From assembly GCF_034929435.1 (NCBI RefSeq), contig NZ_JAYFUM010000031.1, positions 9,901-73,900 on the forward strand: a DNA stretch of 64,000 nucleotides, given 5' to 3'. Under the pieces are notes generated by a model. That model was not told the origin of the DNA. It searched no databases and was given only the letters and a program-made list of their open reading frames with translations. The position numbers were made by a program, and so were the translations under genes. The number at the start of each line of letters is the position of its first letter. Within the stretch, counting starts at the first letter, position 1. Positions 17,029 through 26,644 of the stretch are shown piece by piece. Source of the stretch: Arcicella rigui. Lineage in GTDB: Bacteria; Bacteroidota; Bacteroidia; Cytophagales; Spirosomataceae.

Positions 17029-18855
17029 TCAAGGCTTAAAGTTTCCTTTAAAATCCACTTCTTTTCGATGAAAAGGGTCAATGATTTTATCCATCAAATC
17101 AGCCAATTTTGCTCTGGTGATTGGCTCGTTTCTGTTAGGATAATCTTTCAAAAGATGTTGCAAATAATCAGCAGGCAAAGGCTGAATTTTGGTTAAAATC
17201 TCAAAAGCGTCATCAGCAACCAACTTTTCTTCCAATACTTGTTCATTGGCTTGCATACTGAGATTGGGAAAAAAGGTTTTTAAAGAGGCAATCACAGCCC
17301 CGTTAGTCATTACAGAATCAGGATAAAACCAAGTTTGGTTCGACCATTTGTAATTTTTTCCTTCACCTTTCAAAATACCCGTTGCTCCAATTCTTTGAAT
17401 AGCTTCAAAGTTAGGGTGGTCGGGCTTTACATCCAAATAAGGCATCAGATAAGCCTTCGCTTTCAGTAATTTATCTTGTACTTTTCTGATAGAAACATCT
17501 TTAGGAAGCTTTTTTTCTTGAACGGCAATCGCCGCCAAAGTACCTGCTGCCTGCCCAATTCCCATCACCACAGGTTGCAAACGACTCGCCCCATTCACCA
17601 AATTTGAAACAGAAATAGATTTTTCGGCAACAATTAAGTTATCCACATTTTCAGGAATTAAACTTCCCAAAGGAATATTAAAAGAAGGAACAGGCACAAA
17701 GTACAAATCGGGTGCAGCCGTATTTTTGCCATGATGTTGGTCGATGGGATAATCGCCAACGGCAATACCTGTGCGATAAAGTGGTTCAGCTTGGTCGAAA
17801 GGTTTTTCTAAATGATTCATGTTTGGTGTAGCCAATCCATGAATTCTACGACTTTCACGATGGTAAGGAATCATCGGCAATTTATCGGCAGTTGGAAATT
17901 CATCCGCCAAACCCAGCGTATTCCAGCCCAATTCCGTTTGCATAAAATATACAAAATTCAACGTATGTTCTTTGGCTTTCTGGATGGCTTCTTTCCTTTG
18001 TAAATCATTCATTTCTACCAAATTGGCATAAAAATCATTGCCATTAATTGGCCAATTAATCATGTACTTGCCATTTTGCAATTTCCCATAAGTTTTCATT
18101 TTTTCGCAGTCCCATAGGCGAGGCATTTGTTTATCGGGACAAAGCTTTTCGCAGGCACAGATAAAATCATTTTTATTATAAGAAGCAGGTTTGGGAATCG
18201 TTACGTCTTTATCAAATTCTTTGAGAATAACGACGTAAGTCAAATCTTGGACAATATTATTGGCTTTTTCTGGAGCAATTCTTTCTTGATAAGTAGCTTT
18301 AGCATCCATCCCCACATCGTACTTTACGCCTAATTTGGCAGCCACATCGCCCAATTCTGTGGCATCTATTAATAATTTAGCTTTAATTGAAATATCATCC
18401 GAAAAGTCTAATTGCCATGTATCAGCTTTCTTTTTAATGTTCAATAGTTTTACCGCTGAAATCACCGACAGATTTTTCTCTTTGGCACACATTTCACGCA
18501 AAATTTTCTCCCCTACCGAGGGTTCAAACATTACCTGACTTACCCAACCAGAAGCCAATGCTTGTTTTGAACCATAATGTTTTTCAATATTCGTTCTAAA
18601 TTCAGCCCAAAGTCCAGAGGGCAATTCATGGTTGCCGTCGATAGCACTTACGCCTGCAGCGGTGAGCATTCCACCAATCCAAACACTTTCTTCAACAATA
18701 ATTACTTTTACGCCCAATCGTGCTGCCTGAATACCAGCCATAACACCGCTTGTTCCGCCACCAACGATTAAGACATCAGTATTGTACTGCGTTTTACTGG
18801 CAAAAGAGTAAAAGCAAGTACAAGTAAATAAAAAGATAAAATACAGGTTTTTCAT
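17029..18855 (-). CDS. FAD-dependent oxidoreductase, secreted
   Basis: The ATG at 18855 opens a signal peptide (MKNLYFIFLFTCTCFYSFAS); 14 upstream codons are open but fall in a REP element. The 608-residue protein has a dinucleotide-binding motif VLIVGGGTSGVMAG just after the signal and an ADP-binding Glu (IIVEE), followed by ATELGDVAAKLG. This is the FAD_oxidored family, of which many members sit in the periplasm and act on unknown, often sugar-like, substrates. The C-terminal 120 residues (after LMPYLDVKPDHPNF) look like a separate helical module. The stop codon lies within a family A word. Confidence 0.82.
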   Translation of the reverse strand: MKNLYFIFLFTCTCFYSFASKTQYNTDVLIVGGGTSGVMAGIQAARLGVKVIIVEESVWIGGMLTAAGVSAIDGNHELPSGLWAEFRTNIEKHYGSKQALASGWVSQVMFEPSVGEKILREMCAKEKNLSVISAVKLLNIKKKADTWQLDFSDDISIKAKLLIDATELGDVAAKLGVKYDVGMDAKATYQERIAPEKANNIVQDLTYVVILKEFDKDVTIPKPASYNKNDFICACEKLCPDKQMPRLWDCEKMKTYGKLQNGKYMINWPINGNDFYANLVEMNDLQRKEAIQKAKEHTLNFVYFMQTELGWNTLGLADEFPTADKLPMIPYHRESRRIHGLATPNMNHLEKPFDQAEPLYRTGIAVGDYPIDQHHGKNTAAPDLYFVPVPSFNIPLGSLIPENVDNLIVAEKSISVSNLVNGASRLQPVVMGIGQAAGTLAAIAVQEKKLPKDVSIRKVQDKLLKAKAYLMPYLDVKPDHPNFEAIQRIGATGILKGEGKNYKWSNQTWFYPDSVMTNGAVIASLKTFFPNLSMQANEQVLEEKLVADDAFEILTKIQPLPADYLQHLLKDYPNRNEPITRAKLADLMDKIIDPFHRKEVDFKGNFKP

Positions 18856-18880
18856 GGCTTGATAAAGGTTTATGGTTTTG

Positions 18881-18932
18881 GTAGGACGAGTTTCCAACTC
18901 GTCTATTTTGACGGGTTGGAAACCCGTCTTAC
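18881..18932. repeat. REP/BIME-like element, copy 1
   Basis: Two inverted REP-like units. The first is GTAG followed by a short stem (GACGAGTT, TCC, AACTCGTC). The second, in the opposite orientation, carries ACGGGTT-type arms and ends GTAA when read on the minus strand. It lies between the 3' end of lpdA and the start of the FAD oxidoreductase. Confidence 0.8.
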
Positions 18933-18937
18933 AAAAA

Positions 18938-18964
18938 AATCCCTTCTCCGATGGAAAAGGGATT
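18938..18964 (-). terminator. Rho-independent terminator of lpdA
   Basis: Eight-bp stem (18938-18945 with 18957-18964) followed on the minus strand by a run of seven T. It lies 31 bp past the lpdA stop codon. Confidence 0.8.
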
Positions 18965-18994
18965 CTGAACTATCTATTTATACTTATTTATTTT

Positions 18995-20389
18995 TTACAA
19001 GTCAACTGCACAACCATAAGCTGCTTCAGTAGCTCCTTTGATAGCTTCTGAAATAGTTGGGTGTGGGTGAATCGCCGTCATGATTTCATGAGCAGTCGTT
19101 TCTAATCTACGAGCTACTACTACTTCTGCAATCATTTCAGTTACATTGTAGCCAATCATGTGAGCTCCTAAGAATTCACCATATTTAGCATCAAAAATTA
19201 CTTTTACAAAGCCATCTCTTGCACCAGCCGCAGTAGCTTTACCAGACGCTACGAATGGGAATTTACCAACTTTGATTTCGTAACCTGCTTCTTTGGCTTT
19301 CTTTTCCGTTAAACCTACTGAAGCAATTTCAGGAGTACAGTAAGTACAGCCCGGAATGTTTGAATAATCTAAAGGCTCAACTTTATGTCCAGCGATTTTT
19401 TCAACACAAATGATACCCTCTGCCGAAGCTACGTGTGCCAAAGCTGGCCCTGGTGTAACATCACCGATAGCATAATAGCCCGGAATGTTAGTTTCATACC
19501 ATTGGTTTACTAAAATTTTACCTTTATCAGTAATGATGCCTACTTCTTCTAAACCAATATTTTCAAGGTTTGAAATTACACCTGCTGCTGATAATACGAT
19601 GTCTGAATCAATCGTAATATTGCCATTTGGTGTTTTTACTGATACTTTACAACCTTCGCCAGTAGTATCAACTGATTCTACCGAAGAGTTTGTGTGAACA
19701 TCAATACCCAATTTTTTATATTGTTTCGCTAATTCTTTTGAAACATCTTCGTCTTCAACAGGAACAATGTTTGGCATGAATTCAACAATTGTTACTTTCG
19801 TTCCCATTGCTGCATACACATAAGCGAACTCTACACCGATAGCACCAGAACCGATAACCACCAAAGATTTAGGTTGTTTTTCTAATGACATCGCCTTACG
19901 GTAGTCGATTACTTTTACGCCATCAATCGGAATATTTGGTAAAGCTCTTGCTCTTGCACCAGTAGCAATCATAATGTTTTTAGCATCATAAACTGTTACT
20001 TTGCCATCGGCAGCCGTTACTTCAACTTTTTTGTTTTTCAAGGCTTTGCCGTTACCCATAATTACGTCAATTTTGTTCTTTTTCATCAAGAATTGAACAC
20101 CTTTTGACATAGAATCTGCAACACCACGAGAACGCTTAATGACTGCCCCAAAGTCGGCATGAGATTCTGAAACCGTGATTCCGTAATCTGCGGCATGTTT
20201 GATGTATTCAAATACTTGTGCAGACTTTAATAATGCCTTTGTAGGAATACAACCCCAGTTCAGACAGATACCACCTAAAGACTCACGTTCCACTACCGCA
20301 CACTTCAAACCCAATTGCGAAGCACGGATTGCCGCTACATATCCACCCGGACCTGAGCCAATCACGATTAAATCATAAACTTGTGCCAT
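18995..20389 (-). CDS. lpdA: Dihydrolipoyl dehydrogenase
   Basis: 464 residues, the usual length. The FAD motif is VIGSGPGGYVAA (9-20), the redox pair is Cys42 and Cys47 in GGICLNWGCIPTKAL, the NAD motif is VIGSGAIGVEFA and the C-terminal active-site dyad is in AIHPHPTISE. It reoxidises dihydrolipoamide in pyruvate, 2-oxoglutarate and branched-chain dehydrogenase complexes and in glycine cleavage. No E1 or E2 gene is adjacent, so it probably serves several complexes. It has its own -7 box and terminator and appears monocistronic. Confidence 0.96.
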   Translation of the reverse strand: MAQVYDLIVIGSGPGGYVAAIRASQLGLKCAVVERESLGGICLNWGCIPTKALLKSAQVFEYIKHAADYGITVSESHADFGAVIKRSRGVADSMSKGVQFLMKKNKIDVIMGNGKALKNKKVEVTAADGKVTVYDAKNIMIATGARARALPNIPIDGVKVIDYRKAMSLEKQPKSLVVIGSGAIGVEFAYVYAAMGTKVTIVEFMPNIVPVEDEDVSKELAKQYKKLGIDVHTNSSVESVDTTGEGCKVSVKTPNGNITIDSDIVLSAAGVISNLENIGLEEVGIITDKGKILVNQWYETNIPGYYAIGDVTPGPALAHVASAEGIICVEKIAGHKVEPLDYSNIPGCTYCTPEIASVGLTEKKAKEAGYEIKVGKFPFVASGKATAAGARDGFVKVIFDAKYGEFLGAHMIGYNVTEMIAEVVVARRLETTAHEIMTAIHPHPTISEAIKGATEAAYGCAVDL

Positions 20390-20429
20390 TTAATTTTTAT
20401 TTTTTAAGGGTAATTTCAAAATTTCACCA

Positions 20430-20437
20430 CAAAGATA
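20430..20437 (-). promoter_or_regulatory. -7 box (TATCTTTG) of lpdA
   Basis: Perfect TAnnTTTG match on the minus strand, 40 bp before the start codon. A TTTC about 17 nt further upstream is close to the -33 TTG element. Confidence 0.5.
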
Positions 20438-20606
20438 AGGATAAGCAGGGAATTGAAAGGGAGTTATGAAGAAGTTTTTAGATGAACTATAAGTCATTCA
20501 GCTTTATCTCTTTAAATTTTATTTTTATGAAGAATACTCATCCCCAAAAAAATTCCTGTACATTAGTCAAACGATAAACTCTATTTTATGATTCCCTATT
20601 CACACA

Positions 20607-21533
20607 ATGAAAAATACTGTTGAAAAAAACTCATTTGAAGAAACCAGTTACCTTTCGCATGAATCTTGGTTTGCCAAGCAATACCCCGACCAAGAGAAAC
20701 GCTTGAACACCATCCGTAAATGGCAAAAAAGTATTGAACAAAACACCGCTGAGTATTGGTTGCACGAACGTCTATTTGCTTTGGCAAATCCGCTTATTTC
20801 TTCTAAAGACCATTGGCTAACCGTTGGCGATGGCTACGGTTTTGATGCCAACTACTTCGCCCGAAAAGGTTGTAAAGTAATGGCTACTGACATCGGCGGA
20901 GCATTTTTGCCTTTGGTAAAAGAACAAAAACTGATTGATGATTTTTCGGTAGAAAATGTTGAAAAACTTTCTTTTGAAGACAATTCTTTTGACTACGTCT
21001 TTTGCAAAGAAGCCTATCATCATTTTCCGAGAGCTTACTTGGGGGTTTATGAAATGATTAGAGTAGCGAAAAAAGCCATTATTTTGGTTGAACCACAAGA
21101 CCCGCTTACAAAAATGCCATTGATGCTGGCTATCAAAAATATTCTTGACCGTTTCGACCCAACTATTTTACAGAAATTCTGGAAAAACCGTTATTCTTTT
21201 GAAGAAGTGGGCAATTATGTTTTCAAACTTTCGGACAGAGAAATGGAAAAAATAGCGATGGGAATGAATTTACCTGCCATTGCTTTTAAAGGGATTAATA
21301 ATTCCTATTGGAAGGCTGGACTTGATACTGAAACAGCGGACGCTCGTTCGGCGGCATTTCGTAAAATTCAGTCGAAACTTCGGAGAGATAACTTACTTTG
21401 TAAATTAGGCATTTTGCCATATCAAGTACTCAGTGCGGTTATTTTCAAAACGTTGCCTACTCAGGAAACTATTAGTAAGCTAAAAAATGAAGGTTATCTA
21501 TATTACGAATTTCCTAAAAATCCTTATTTGTAG
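20607..21533 (+). CDS. Class I SAM-dependent methyltransferase
   Basis: 308 residues. A Rossmann methyltransferase core sits at about 68-170: motif I LTVGDGYGFDANYF, an acidic end of strand 2 (VMATDIGG), and SFEDNSFDYVFCKEAYHHF, the post-motif typical of the Methyltransf_11 group. The N-terminal 60 residues and C-terminal 120 residues are extra helices, suggesting a specific substrate that I cannot name. The gene is alone, with a strong terminator behind it. Confidence 0.83.
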   Translation: MKNTVEKNSFEETSYLSHESWFAKQYPDQEKRLNTIRKWQKSIEQNTAEYWLHERLFALANPLISSKDHWLTVGDGYGFDANYFARKGCKVMATDIGGAFLPLVKEQKLIDDFSVENVEKLSFEDNSFDYVFCKEAYHHFPRAYLGVYEMIRVAKKAIILVEPQDPLTKMPLMLAIKNILDRFDPTILQKFWKNRYSFEEVGNYVFKLSDREMEKIAMGMNLPAIAFKGINNSYWKAGLDTETADARSAAFRKIQSKLRRDNLLCKLGILPYQVLSAVIFKTLPTQETISKLKNEGYLYYEFPKNPYL

Positions 21534-21552
21534 TCTCAAGAAAGATTTCTCG

Positions 21553-21595
21553 ACAAAGCCTTCTAAATCAATAATTTTAGAAGGCTTTGTTTTTT
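21553..21595 (+). terminator. Rho-independent terminator of the methyltransferase gene
   Basis: A perfect 15-bp stem (21553-21567 with 21576-21590), 8-nt loop, then a T run. It begins 20 bp past the stop codon. Confidence 0.9.
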
Positions 21596-21600
21596 CTAAC

Positions 21601-21608
21601 TATCTTTG
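21601..21608 (+). promoter_or_regulatory. -7 box (TATCTTTG) of prfB
   Basis: Perfect TAnnTTTG match immediately after the upstream terminator and 90 bp before the prfB ATG at 21698. Confidence 0.5.
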
Positions 21609-21697
21609 CAGATATTTTTTTATAAAATAGCCACAACATCAACAATCATTTACCGAATGGCTATCTGATTATCTCTTAAAAACTAACATTTAAACGC

Positions 21698-22772
21698 ATG
21701 ACAAAAGACAGGTTCAATGACCTGAAAGCCAAAGTAGAGGCTTTAAGGGGGTATCTTTGACTACGATAATAAGAAATTCCAGATTGAAGAATTAGAAGTA
21801 ATTACGCTCGACCCTGAGTTTTGGGCTGATTCTAAAAAAGCAGAATCTACCATGCAGAAAATTAGGGCTTTGAAATTCTGGACGATTGGCTTCGACCAGC
21901 TCAATGGCTTGGTCGGTGACCTTGATACCATTTGGGAATTTTACGAAATGGGCGAAGCTACCGAAGCAGAAGTAGATGCCGAGGGAGCAAAATTAGAAGA
22001 GAAATTAGCTGAATTGGAATTCCGCAAAATGATGTCTGAAGAAGGCGATAGTATGTCGGCAGTACTTGAAATTAATGCAGGTGCTGGTGGAACGGAATCG
22101 CAAGACTGGGCAAGTATGCTGATGCGGATGTACATTATGTGGGCTGAAAAAAATGGTTTCAAAGTAAAAGAAGCCGACCACAACGATGGTGATGTGGCAG
22201 GTATTAAATCAGTTACTTTAGAAATCGACGGCGAATATGCTTATGGAAACCTGAAATCTGAAAACGGTGTACATCGTTTGGTAAGAATTTCTCCTTTTGA
22301 TTCAAACGCTCGTCGCCATACTTCATTTGCTTCGGTGTATGTGTATCCTTTGGCGGATGATTCTATCGAAATTGAGGTAAATCCAGCAGATATTGATTGG
22401 GATACATTCCGTTCGGGCGGAGCAGGTGGACAAAACGTAAACAAAGTAGAAACGGCTGTTCGTTTAACGCACCGACCTTCGGGAATTATCATCGCTTGTC
22501 AGCAAGAGCGTTCGCAATTGATGAACAAAGAAGTAGCTTTACGACTTTTGAAATCGAAATTATATCAAATCGAAATTGATAAACGCAATGCCGCCAGAGC
22601 AGAAGTAGAAGCAGGTAAAAAGAAAATTGAGTGGGGTTCACAAATCAGAAGTTATGTATTGGATGACAGACGAGTAAAAGACCACCGAACGAATTACCAA
22701 ACTTCTAATACGGATGCGGTATTGAATGGAGAAATTAATGAGTTTATTAAGGCTTATTTGATGGAGGGTTAG
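21698..22772 (+). CDS. prfB: Peptide chain release factor 2, with programmed +1 frameshift
   Basis: Translation starts at the ATG 21698 (MTKDRFNDLKAKVEALRGYL) and meets an in-frame TGA at 21758-21760. The bases before it, an internal Shine-Dalgarno-like AGGGGG followed by TAT CTT TGA C, are the classical RF2 autoregulatory slip site. A +1 shift on CTT continues with GAC and leads through the long frame to 22772, about 357 residues in all. The GGQ motif for peptidyl-tRNA hydrolysis is present in RSGGAGGQNVNK. When RF2 is scarce the TGA is read slowly and the shift is favoured, restoring RF2. This is a functional gene and not a frameshifted relic. Confidence 0.96.
21746..21761 (+). promoter_or_regulatory. 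RF2 recoding site
   Basis: AGGGGG at 21746-21751, three nucleotides, then CTT TGA C at 21755-21761. This is the standard arrangement for +1 frameshifting in prfB. Confidence 0.93.
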
Positions 22773-22776
22773 AGAG

Positions 22777-23008
22777 AGGCAAGATACAAGAAGCAAGATA
22801 CAAGAACCAAGATACAAGAGATAAGAAGTAAGGGATAAGAGATAAGAACCAACACGTAAGACTAAAGAAACAAGAAGTGAGAGTTAAATGAGGTGATTTA
22901 CAGTTAATCTCGGTAAAGTCTTAAATATTGTAACTCTCCTCTTGTATCTTGCTTCTTATCTCTCGCTTCTTATCTCTTGCTTCTTGTATCTTGCCTCTTG
23001 TGTCTTTC
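22777..23008. repeat. Family C inverted array between prfB and the Fur-family gene
   Basis: About 22777-22870 repeats words like GGCAAGATACAAGAAGCAAG on the plus strand. About 22932-23008 carries the reverse complement (CTTGTATCTTGCTTCTT). The gap between these two convergent genes is thus one very long imperfect hairpin, beginning 5 bp after the prfB stop and ending at the other gene's stop. Confidence 0.8.
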
Positions 23009-23011
23009 ATC

Positions 23012-23437
23012 TCAAAGATTACACTCTTTACAAATCCCTTGCACCAACAAATTGGTTTCAACACGCTTATAGCCTTCTGGAAGAATAAACGAAGGAATCA
23101 CCACGTGGTCTAAACAAGTAGTGAGTCCACAAGAAGTACATTTAAAATGCACGTGATCATGGTGGTGTTTGTGGTCGCCTGCATGGCAATTATCCTTACA
23201 AAGAGCATACTTCACTCCTCCCTCATCATCAAGTACTTTATGAATCAAACCCTTATCCACAAAGGTTTTTAATGTTCTGTAAACCGTTACTCTATCAAAC
23301 TGTTCTGTTAATTGAGCCTCTACGTCGGCATGAGCAAGAGCGTGTTCTTTACTCATAAAGACATCCAAAATACCTTCACGACAATCCGTCTGGCGAAGGT
23401 TATATGACTTTAAAGTATCTTTAATAGCTGCTTTCAT
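23012..23437 (-). CDS. Fur family transcriptional regulator
   Basis: 141 residues. N-terminal winged helix (about 1-80, with the recognition region RVTVYRTLKTFVDKGLIHKV) and a C-terminal metal-binding dimer domain with a His-rich stretch (HAGDHKHHHDHVHF) and two Cys pairs (CTSCG and CKEC), the structural zinc site. It could be Fur, Zur or PerR; the sequence does not decide. The start codon overlaps the stop of the ABC exporter by ATGA, so it is translationally coupled to it. Such coupling suggests that the exporter or its substrate is tied to metal status. Confidence 0.9.
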   Translation of the reverse strand: MKAAIKDTLKSYNLRQTDCREGILDVFMSKEHALAHADVEAQLTEQFDRVTVYRTLKTFVDKGLIHKVLDDEGGVKYALCKDNCHAGDHKHHHDHVHFKCTSCGLTTCLDHVVIPSFILPEGYKRVETNLLVQGICKECNL

Positions 23438-25350
23438 TCTATGGACATTGCATTGTCAAACTGCAACTTTACTAAGTTAGCATAAATTCCCTCATCAATC
23501 AATACCAATTCTTCGTGTGTACCTTTCTCGGCAACTTCACCATCTCGCAATACATAAATGGTATCAACATTACGAATCGTTGCCAAACGGTGAGCAATAA
23601 TAATCGTTGTGCGGTCTTGCATTAGTCTATCCAAAGCATCTTGAACCAATTTTTCAGATTCCGAATCCAAAGCACTTGTCGCTTCATCCAACACCAAAAT
23701 CGCTGGGTCTTTCAGAATCGCACGAGCAATGGCAATTCGCTGGCGTTGTCCACCCGAAAGTTTTACGCCACGTTCGCCCACAATAGTTTTAAATCCTTCT
23801 GGAAATGAATTAATAAAGTCTAAAGCATTAGCTTTTCTGGCGGCTTCAATCACCATACTTTCGTTGGCTTCTGGATTTCCGTAGGCGATATTTTCATAAA
23901 TCGTACCGCCAAAAAGCATTACTTCTTGTGGCACAATAGCGATATTCTTTCTCAGTTCTGTAATATCATAAGTATTAATATTTTTACCATCTACCAAAAT
24001 TTCACCTTTAGCAAGCTGATAATAACGCATCAACAATTGTACAATCGTAGATTTTCCTGCACCCGAATGCCCTACCAAAGCAATCTTTTCTCCTGATTTT
24101 ACCGATAAAGAAACGTCTTTCAGCACAGGCATATCTGGGCGAGAAGGATATTGGAAGGCAACATTGCGATACTGAATTTTAGGCGTTCCTGCTACTGTTT
24201 TTAGGGTTTCAGGTGTTTTACTTGGCACGGTAACATCTGTAATTTTTACTTCTGATTCTTCTCCAAGAATCTCCAAAATACGTTCAGAAGCACCCACTGT
24301 TCGCTGAATTTGGGCATACATATCGCCCAAACCTCCCACAGAACCACCAATAAAACCTGTATAAATAATAAATGTGAAAAGGTCTTTGAAAGATAATTCG
24401 CCTTGTAAAACCAAATTACCACCATACCAAACTACGCCTACCACACCGCCAAACAGTACGAAAATGATAAAAGAGATAAATCCCCCTCGGAAGGTTGCCG
24501 CTTTCAAGGCATAATCAACTACTTTTTGTACCGATAATCCATAACGATGTGCTTCCAAACTTTCGTTGGTAAATGCTTTTACAACGTTGATTGACTGTAA
24601 AGTTTCTTCTACAATAATATTTGTTGCGGCTAATTCGTCTTGTACTTTTTTGGCATTTTTACGGATGAATTTTCCGAAAACGATTGCTGCTACTACCAAA
24701 AGTGGAAAAGTAAGCAACATAAAAAGAGTAAGCTTGCTCGACAAATATGAGATTAAAATAATACCGCCGACCAAAGTAAAAATCTGACGAAAGAGTTCTG
24801 CTAAAGTAATGGAAAGTACATCTTGCAATTGCGAAACGTCTGTCGTGATTCTACTCATTAACTCACCTACACGATTTTTTTCAAAAAAAGGCACAGGCAA
24901 AGTAATGATTTTAGAGTAAAGGGCATTGCGGAGGTCACGCATGGATTGCTCCGATACTCTTGTAAATGTGAATACTCTGAAAAACGAAAAAACGGCTTGG
25001 AGTATCAATAAAACGACAAAAATTAAGGTTACTTCATTCAGCGTAAATTTGGGTGCTTCTTGAAAAACATTTTGAAGTTTGTCTGTTACCATTCCGCCAC
25101 TCATTCCTGCTCCAGCAGTTGCCATTTGGTCGGGAGAAACAATTGCTCCTACCATTTGTCCCATCAACAAGGGAACACTCATGGAAGTAATCTGTGAGAG
25201 TATCAAAAACACAAAACCAATTGCAAATGTGCCTTTGTAAGGAAGGGTGAATCTGAAAATTTTTAAGGCTTTTTGAAAACCTTCTTTCGTTACTTTTTTC
25301 TTATCTTCTGGTGGCACTTCTGCCCCAAAATTACTACTACGCTTTGCCAT
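23434..25350 (-). CDS. ABC exporter half-transporter (permease fused to ATPase)
   Basis: 638 residues. Six membrane spans in an ABC transmembrane domain (about 30-370) with ATP-binding cassette at about 395-630: Walker A GHSGAGKST, Q-loop VPQE, signature LSGGQRQRIAIARA, Walker B ILVLDEATSALD and the switch His in IIAHRL. It should homodimerise and export lipids, drugs or peptides (MsbA/BmrA type). An insert rich in Met and Gly near 75-95 is unusual. The stop overlaps the Fur-family start, forming a two-gene operon. Family A and E repeats lie just upstream of its start. Confidence 0.93.
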   Translation of the reverse strand: MAKRSSNFGAEVPPEDKKKVTKEGFQKALKIFRFTLPYKGTFAIGFVFLILSQITSMSVPLLMGQMVGAIVSPDQMATAGAGMSGGMVTDKLQNVFQEAPKFTLNEVTLIFVVLLILQAVFSFFRVFTFTRVSEQSMRDLRNALYSKIITLPVPFFEKNRVGELMSRITTDVSQLQDVLSITLAELFRQIFTLVGGIILISYLSSKLTLFMLLTFPLLVVAAIVFGKFIRKNAKKVQDELAATNIIVEETLQSINVVKAFTNESLEAHRYGLSVQKVVDYALKAATFRGGFISFIIFVLFGGVVGVVWYGGNLVLQGELSFKDLFTFIIYTGFIGGSVGGLGDMYAQIQRTVGASERILEILGEESEVKITDVTVPSKTPETLKTVAGTPKIQYRNVAFQYPSRPDMPVLKDVSLSVKSGEKIALVGHSGAGKSTIVQLLMRYYQLAKGEILVDGKNINTYDITELRKNIAIVPQEVMLFGGTIYENIAYGNPEANESMVIEAARKANALDFINSFPEGFKTIVGERGVKLSGGQRQRIAIARAILKDPAILVLDEATSALDSESEKLVQDALDRLMQDRTTIIIAHRLATIRNVDTIYVLRDGEVAEKGTHEELVLIDEGIYANLVKLQFDNAMSIE

Positions 25351-25370
25351 TATTGGGTTTAATTATTAAT

Positions 25371-25533
25371 TAGCTTTCAGCCATTAGCTTTGAGCTTTGA
25401 GTCAAATGTATTTATTAGCTATCAGCTTGTAGCTTTGAGCCATCAGCTTTGAGCTTTGAGTCAATTGTGAATTCTAAGCTTTATACAAAAAAGTCAAATC
25501 TGAAATCCGAAATCCCAAATCCAACATCTCCAA
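25371..25533. repeat. Family A and family E repeats between ABC exporter and gldB
   Basis: About 25371-25470 is a tandem of family A words (TTAGCTTTCAG, AGCTTTGAGC, AGCTATCAGC); about 25496-25533 is family E (AATCTGAAATCCGAAATCCC). They fill the gap between the start of the ABC gene and the end of gldB. Confidence 0.75.
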
Positions 25534-25534
25534 A

Positions 25535-26566
25535 TCATTCTTCATCTGGTAATCCTTTGTATTTTGATGCCTCAAAAATTGTCTGGGCATCTGTTTCTTT
25601 CATCAAATCTTGAATTCTAAGCTTTTCGTTTTCATCAAAGTACTTACCCACAATTCGCCAACCTAACCAACGCCCAATTCCTCCCGGACAGGAAGCACTG
25701 ATTTCTGGCGTACTGGGTCGCTCGCCTACGTACTTAGCCTTGATGGGTTCTTCGGTGGCATACAATAATTTATGGTCGATAAAATGAGCCCAAATTTCTT
25801 TCTGGAAATTATAACTATCCGTCAACTGTGCATCCGAATAACCAATAAAAAGGCTATCAGCTTTTGAAGGCATCATACTATGCCCAAAAACATAACTTTT
25901 TCCGTACCAAACCATTTCAGATAACAACGTTTTGTTAGTTGTATTGGTTGCATTATATTTAGCTGATAATAGCAAAACTACTTGCGGAACAATGGCAGCA
26001 GGACTGGCTTTTCTTAATTGATAATCATAAATATCAGGAAGAAACTTGCCTTTTTTGCCCATAAAATAATCTAAACCAATGATGATTAAGGTATCTGAAA
26101 CGAAAATTTCGGGACTGGGCAAAACATTCTGACCATAAAAGCCTGTGAAAATGGTACAAATTTTAGGCTCTTTGAAATCAGGATAGTAATATTTTAAGTG
26201 TTGGAAAGCTTCCTGAAAATCATTTTGGAGCTGAGAATTGCCAAAAAATGCAGGTTCTTGCGACTGTGCGTAAAAGTCTTTAAATGCTTGATTTGTAATG
26301 ACTGGAAGTAAATCGTCGGCTAATTTTTCAAAATTTTCAGGACTTGTTTGAAAATAATTCACAACAATGCTTTGGTGTTTCTTGAAAAAATTCAACAAAT
26401 CAGCTTTATCTTTGCAGATAAGTAATTCTTTATCAAGTTGTTGAATATTTAGCTTTACTTCTATATTACTAACGTCGGGGTCTGTGCTTGTTTCTTGTTC
26501 TGCTTGGCAAGCACCAAGGAATATCGCCATGCAAGAAATAAGGAAGTATATGTATTTTTGAAGCAT
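25535..26566 (-). CDS. gldB: Gliding motility lipoprotein GldB
   Basis: 343 residues. A type II signal with lipobox FLGAC (Cys20) predicts a lipid-anchored protein. The body matches the GldB pattern: ELLICKD near residue 45, LPDIYDYQLRK, EMVWYGKSYVFGHSMMP and the C-terminal PGGIGRWLGWRIVGKYF. GldB is needed for gliding and for stable Gld machinery in Flavobacterium and occurs throughout gliding and many non-gliding Bacteroidota. The gene is divergent from a beta-barrel gene 78 bp away; they may share a control region. Confidence 0.9.
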   Translation of the reverse strand: MLQKYIYFLISCMAIFLGACQAEQETSTDPDVSNIEVKLNIQQLDKELLICKDKADLLNFFKKHQSIVVNYFQTSPENFEKLADDLLPVITNQAFKDFYAQSQEPAFFGNSQLQNDFQEAFQHLKYYYPDFKEPKICTIFTGFYGQNVLPSPEIFVSDTLIIIGLDYFMGKKGKFLPDIYDYQLRKASPAAIVPQVVLLLSAKYNATNTTNKTLLSEMVWYGKSYVFGHSMMPSKADSLFIGYSDAQLTDSYNFQKEIWAHFIDHKLLYATEEPIKAKYVGERPSTPEISASCPGGIGRWLGWRIVGKYFDENEKLRIQDLMKETDAQTIFEASKYKGLPDEE

Positions 26567-26644
26567 ATTTTGCTAAAAAGATTTGTCGTTTATTCAAAGA
26601 AGCTAACAATCTGCCTAAGATTAATTAATCACGCACACAAAATT

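Noticed and set aside
21698..21852. prfB as a pseudogene because of an in-frame TGA
   Set aside because: The stop lies at the classical RF2 recoding site with an internal Shine-Dalgarno and continues in the +1 frame.
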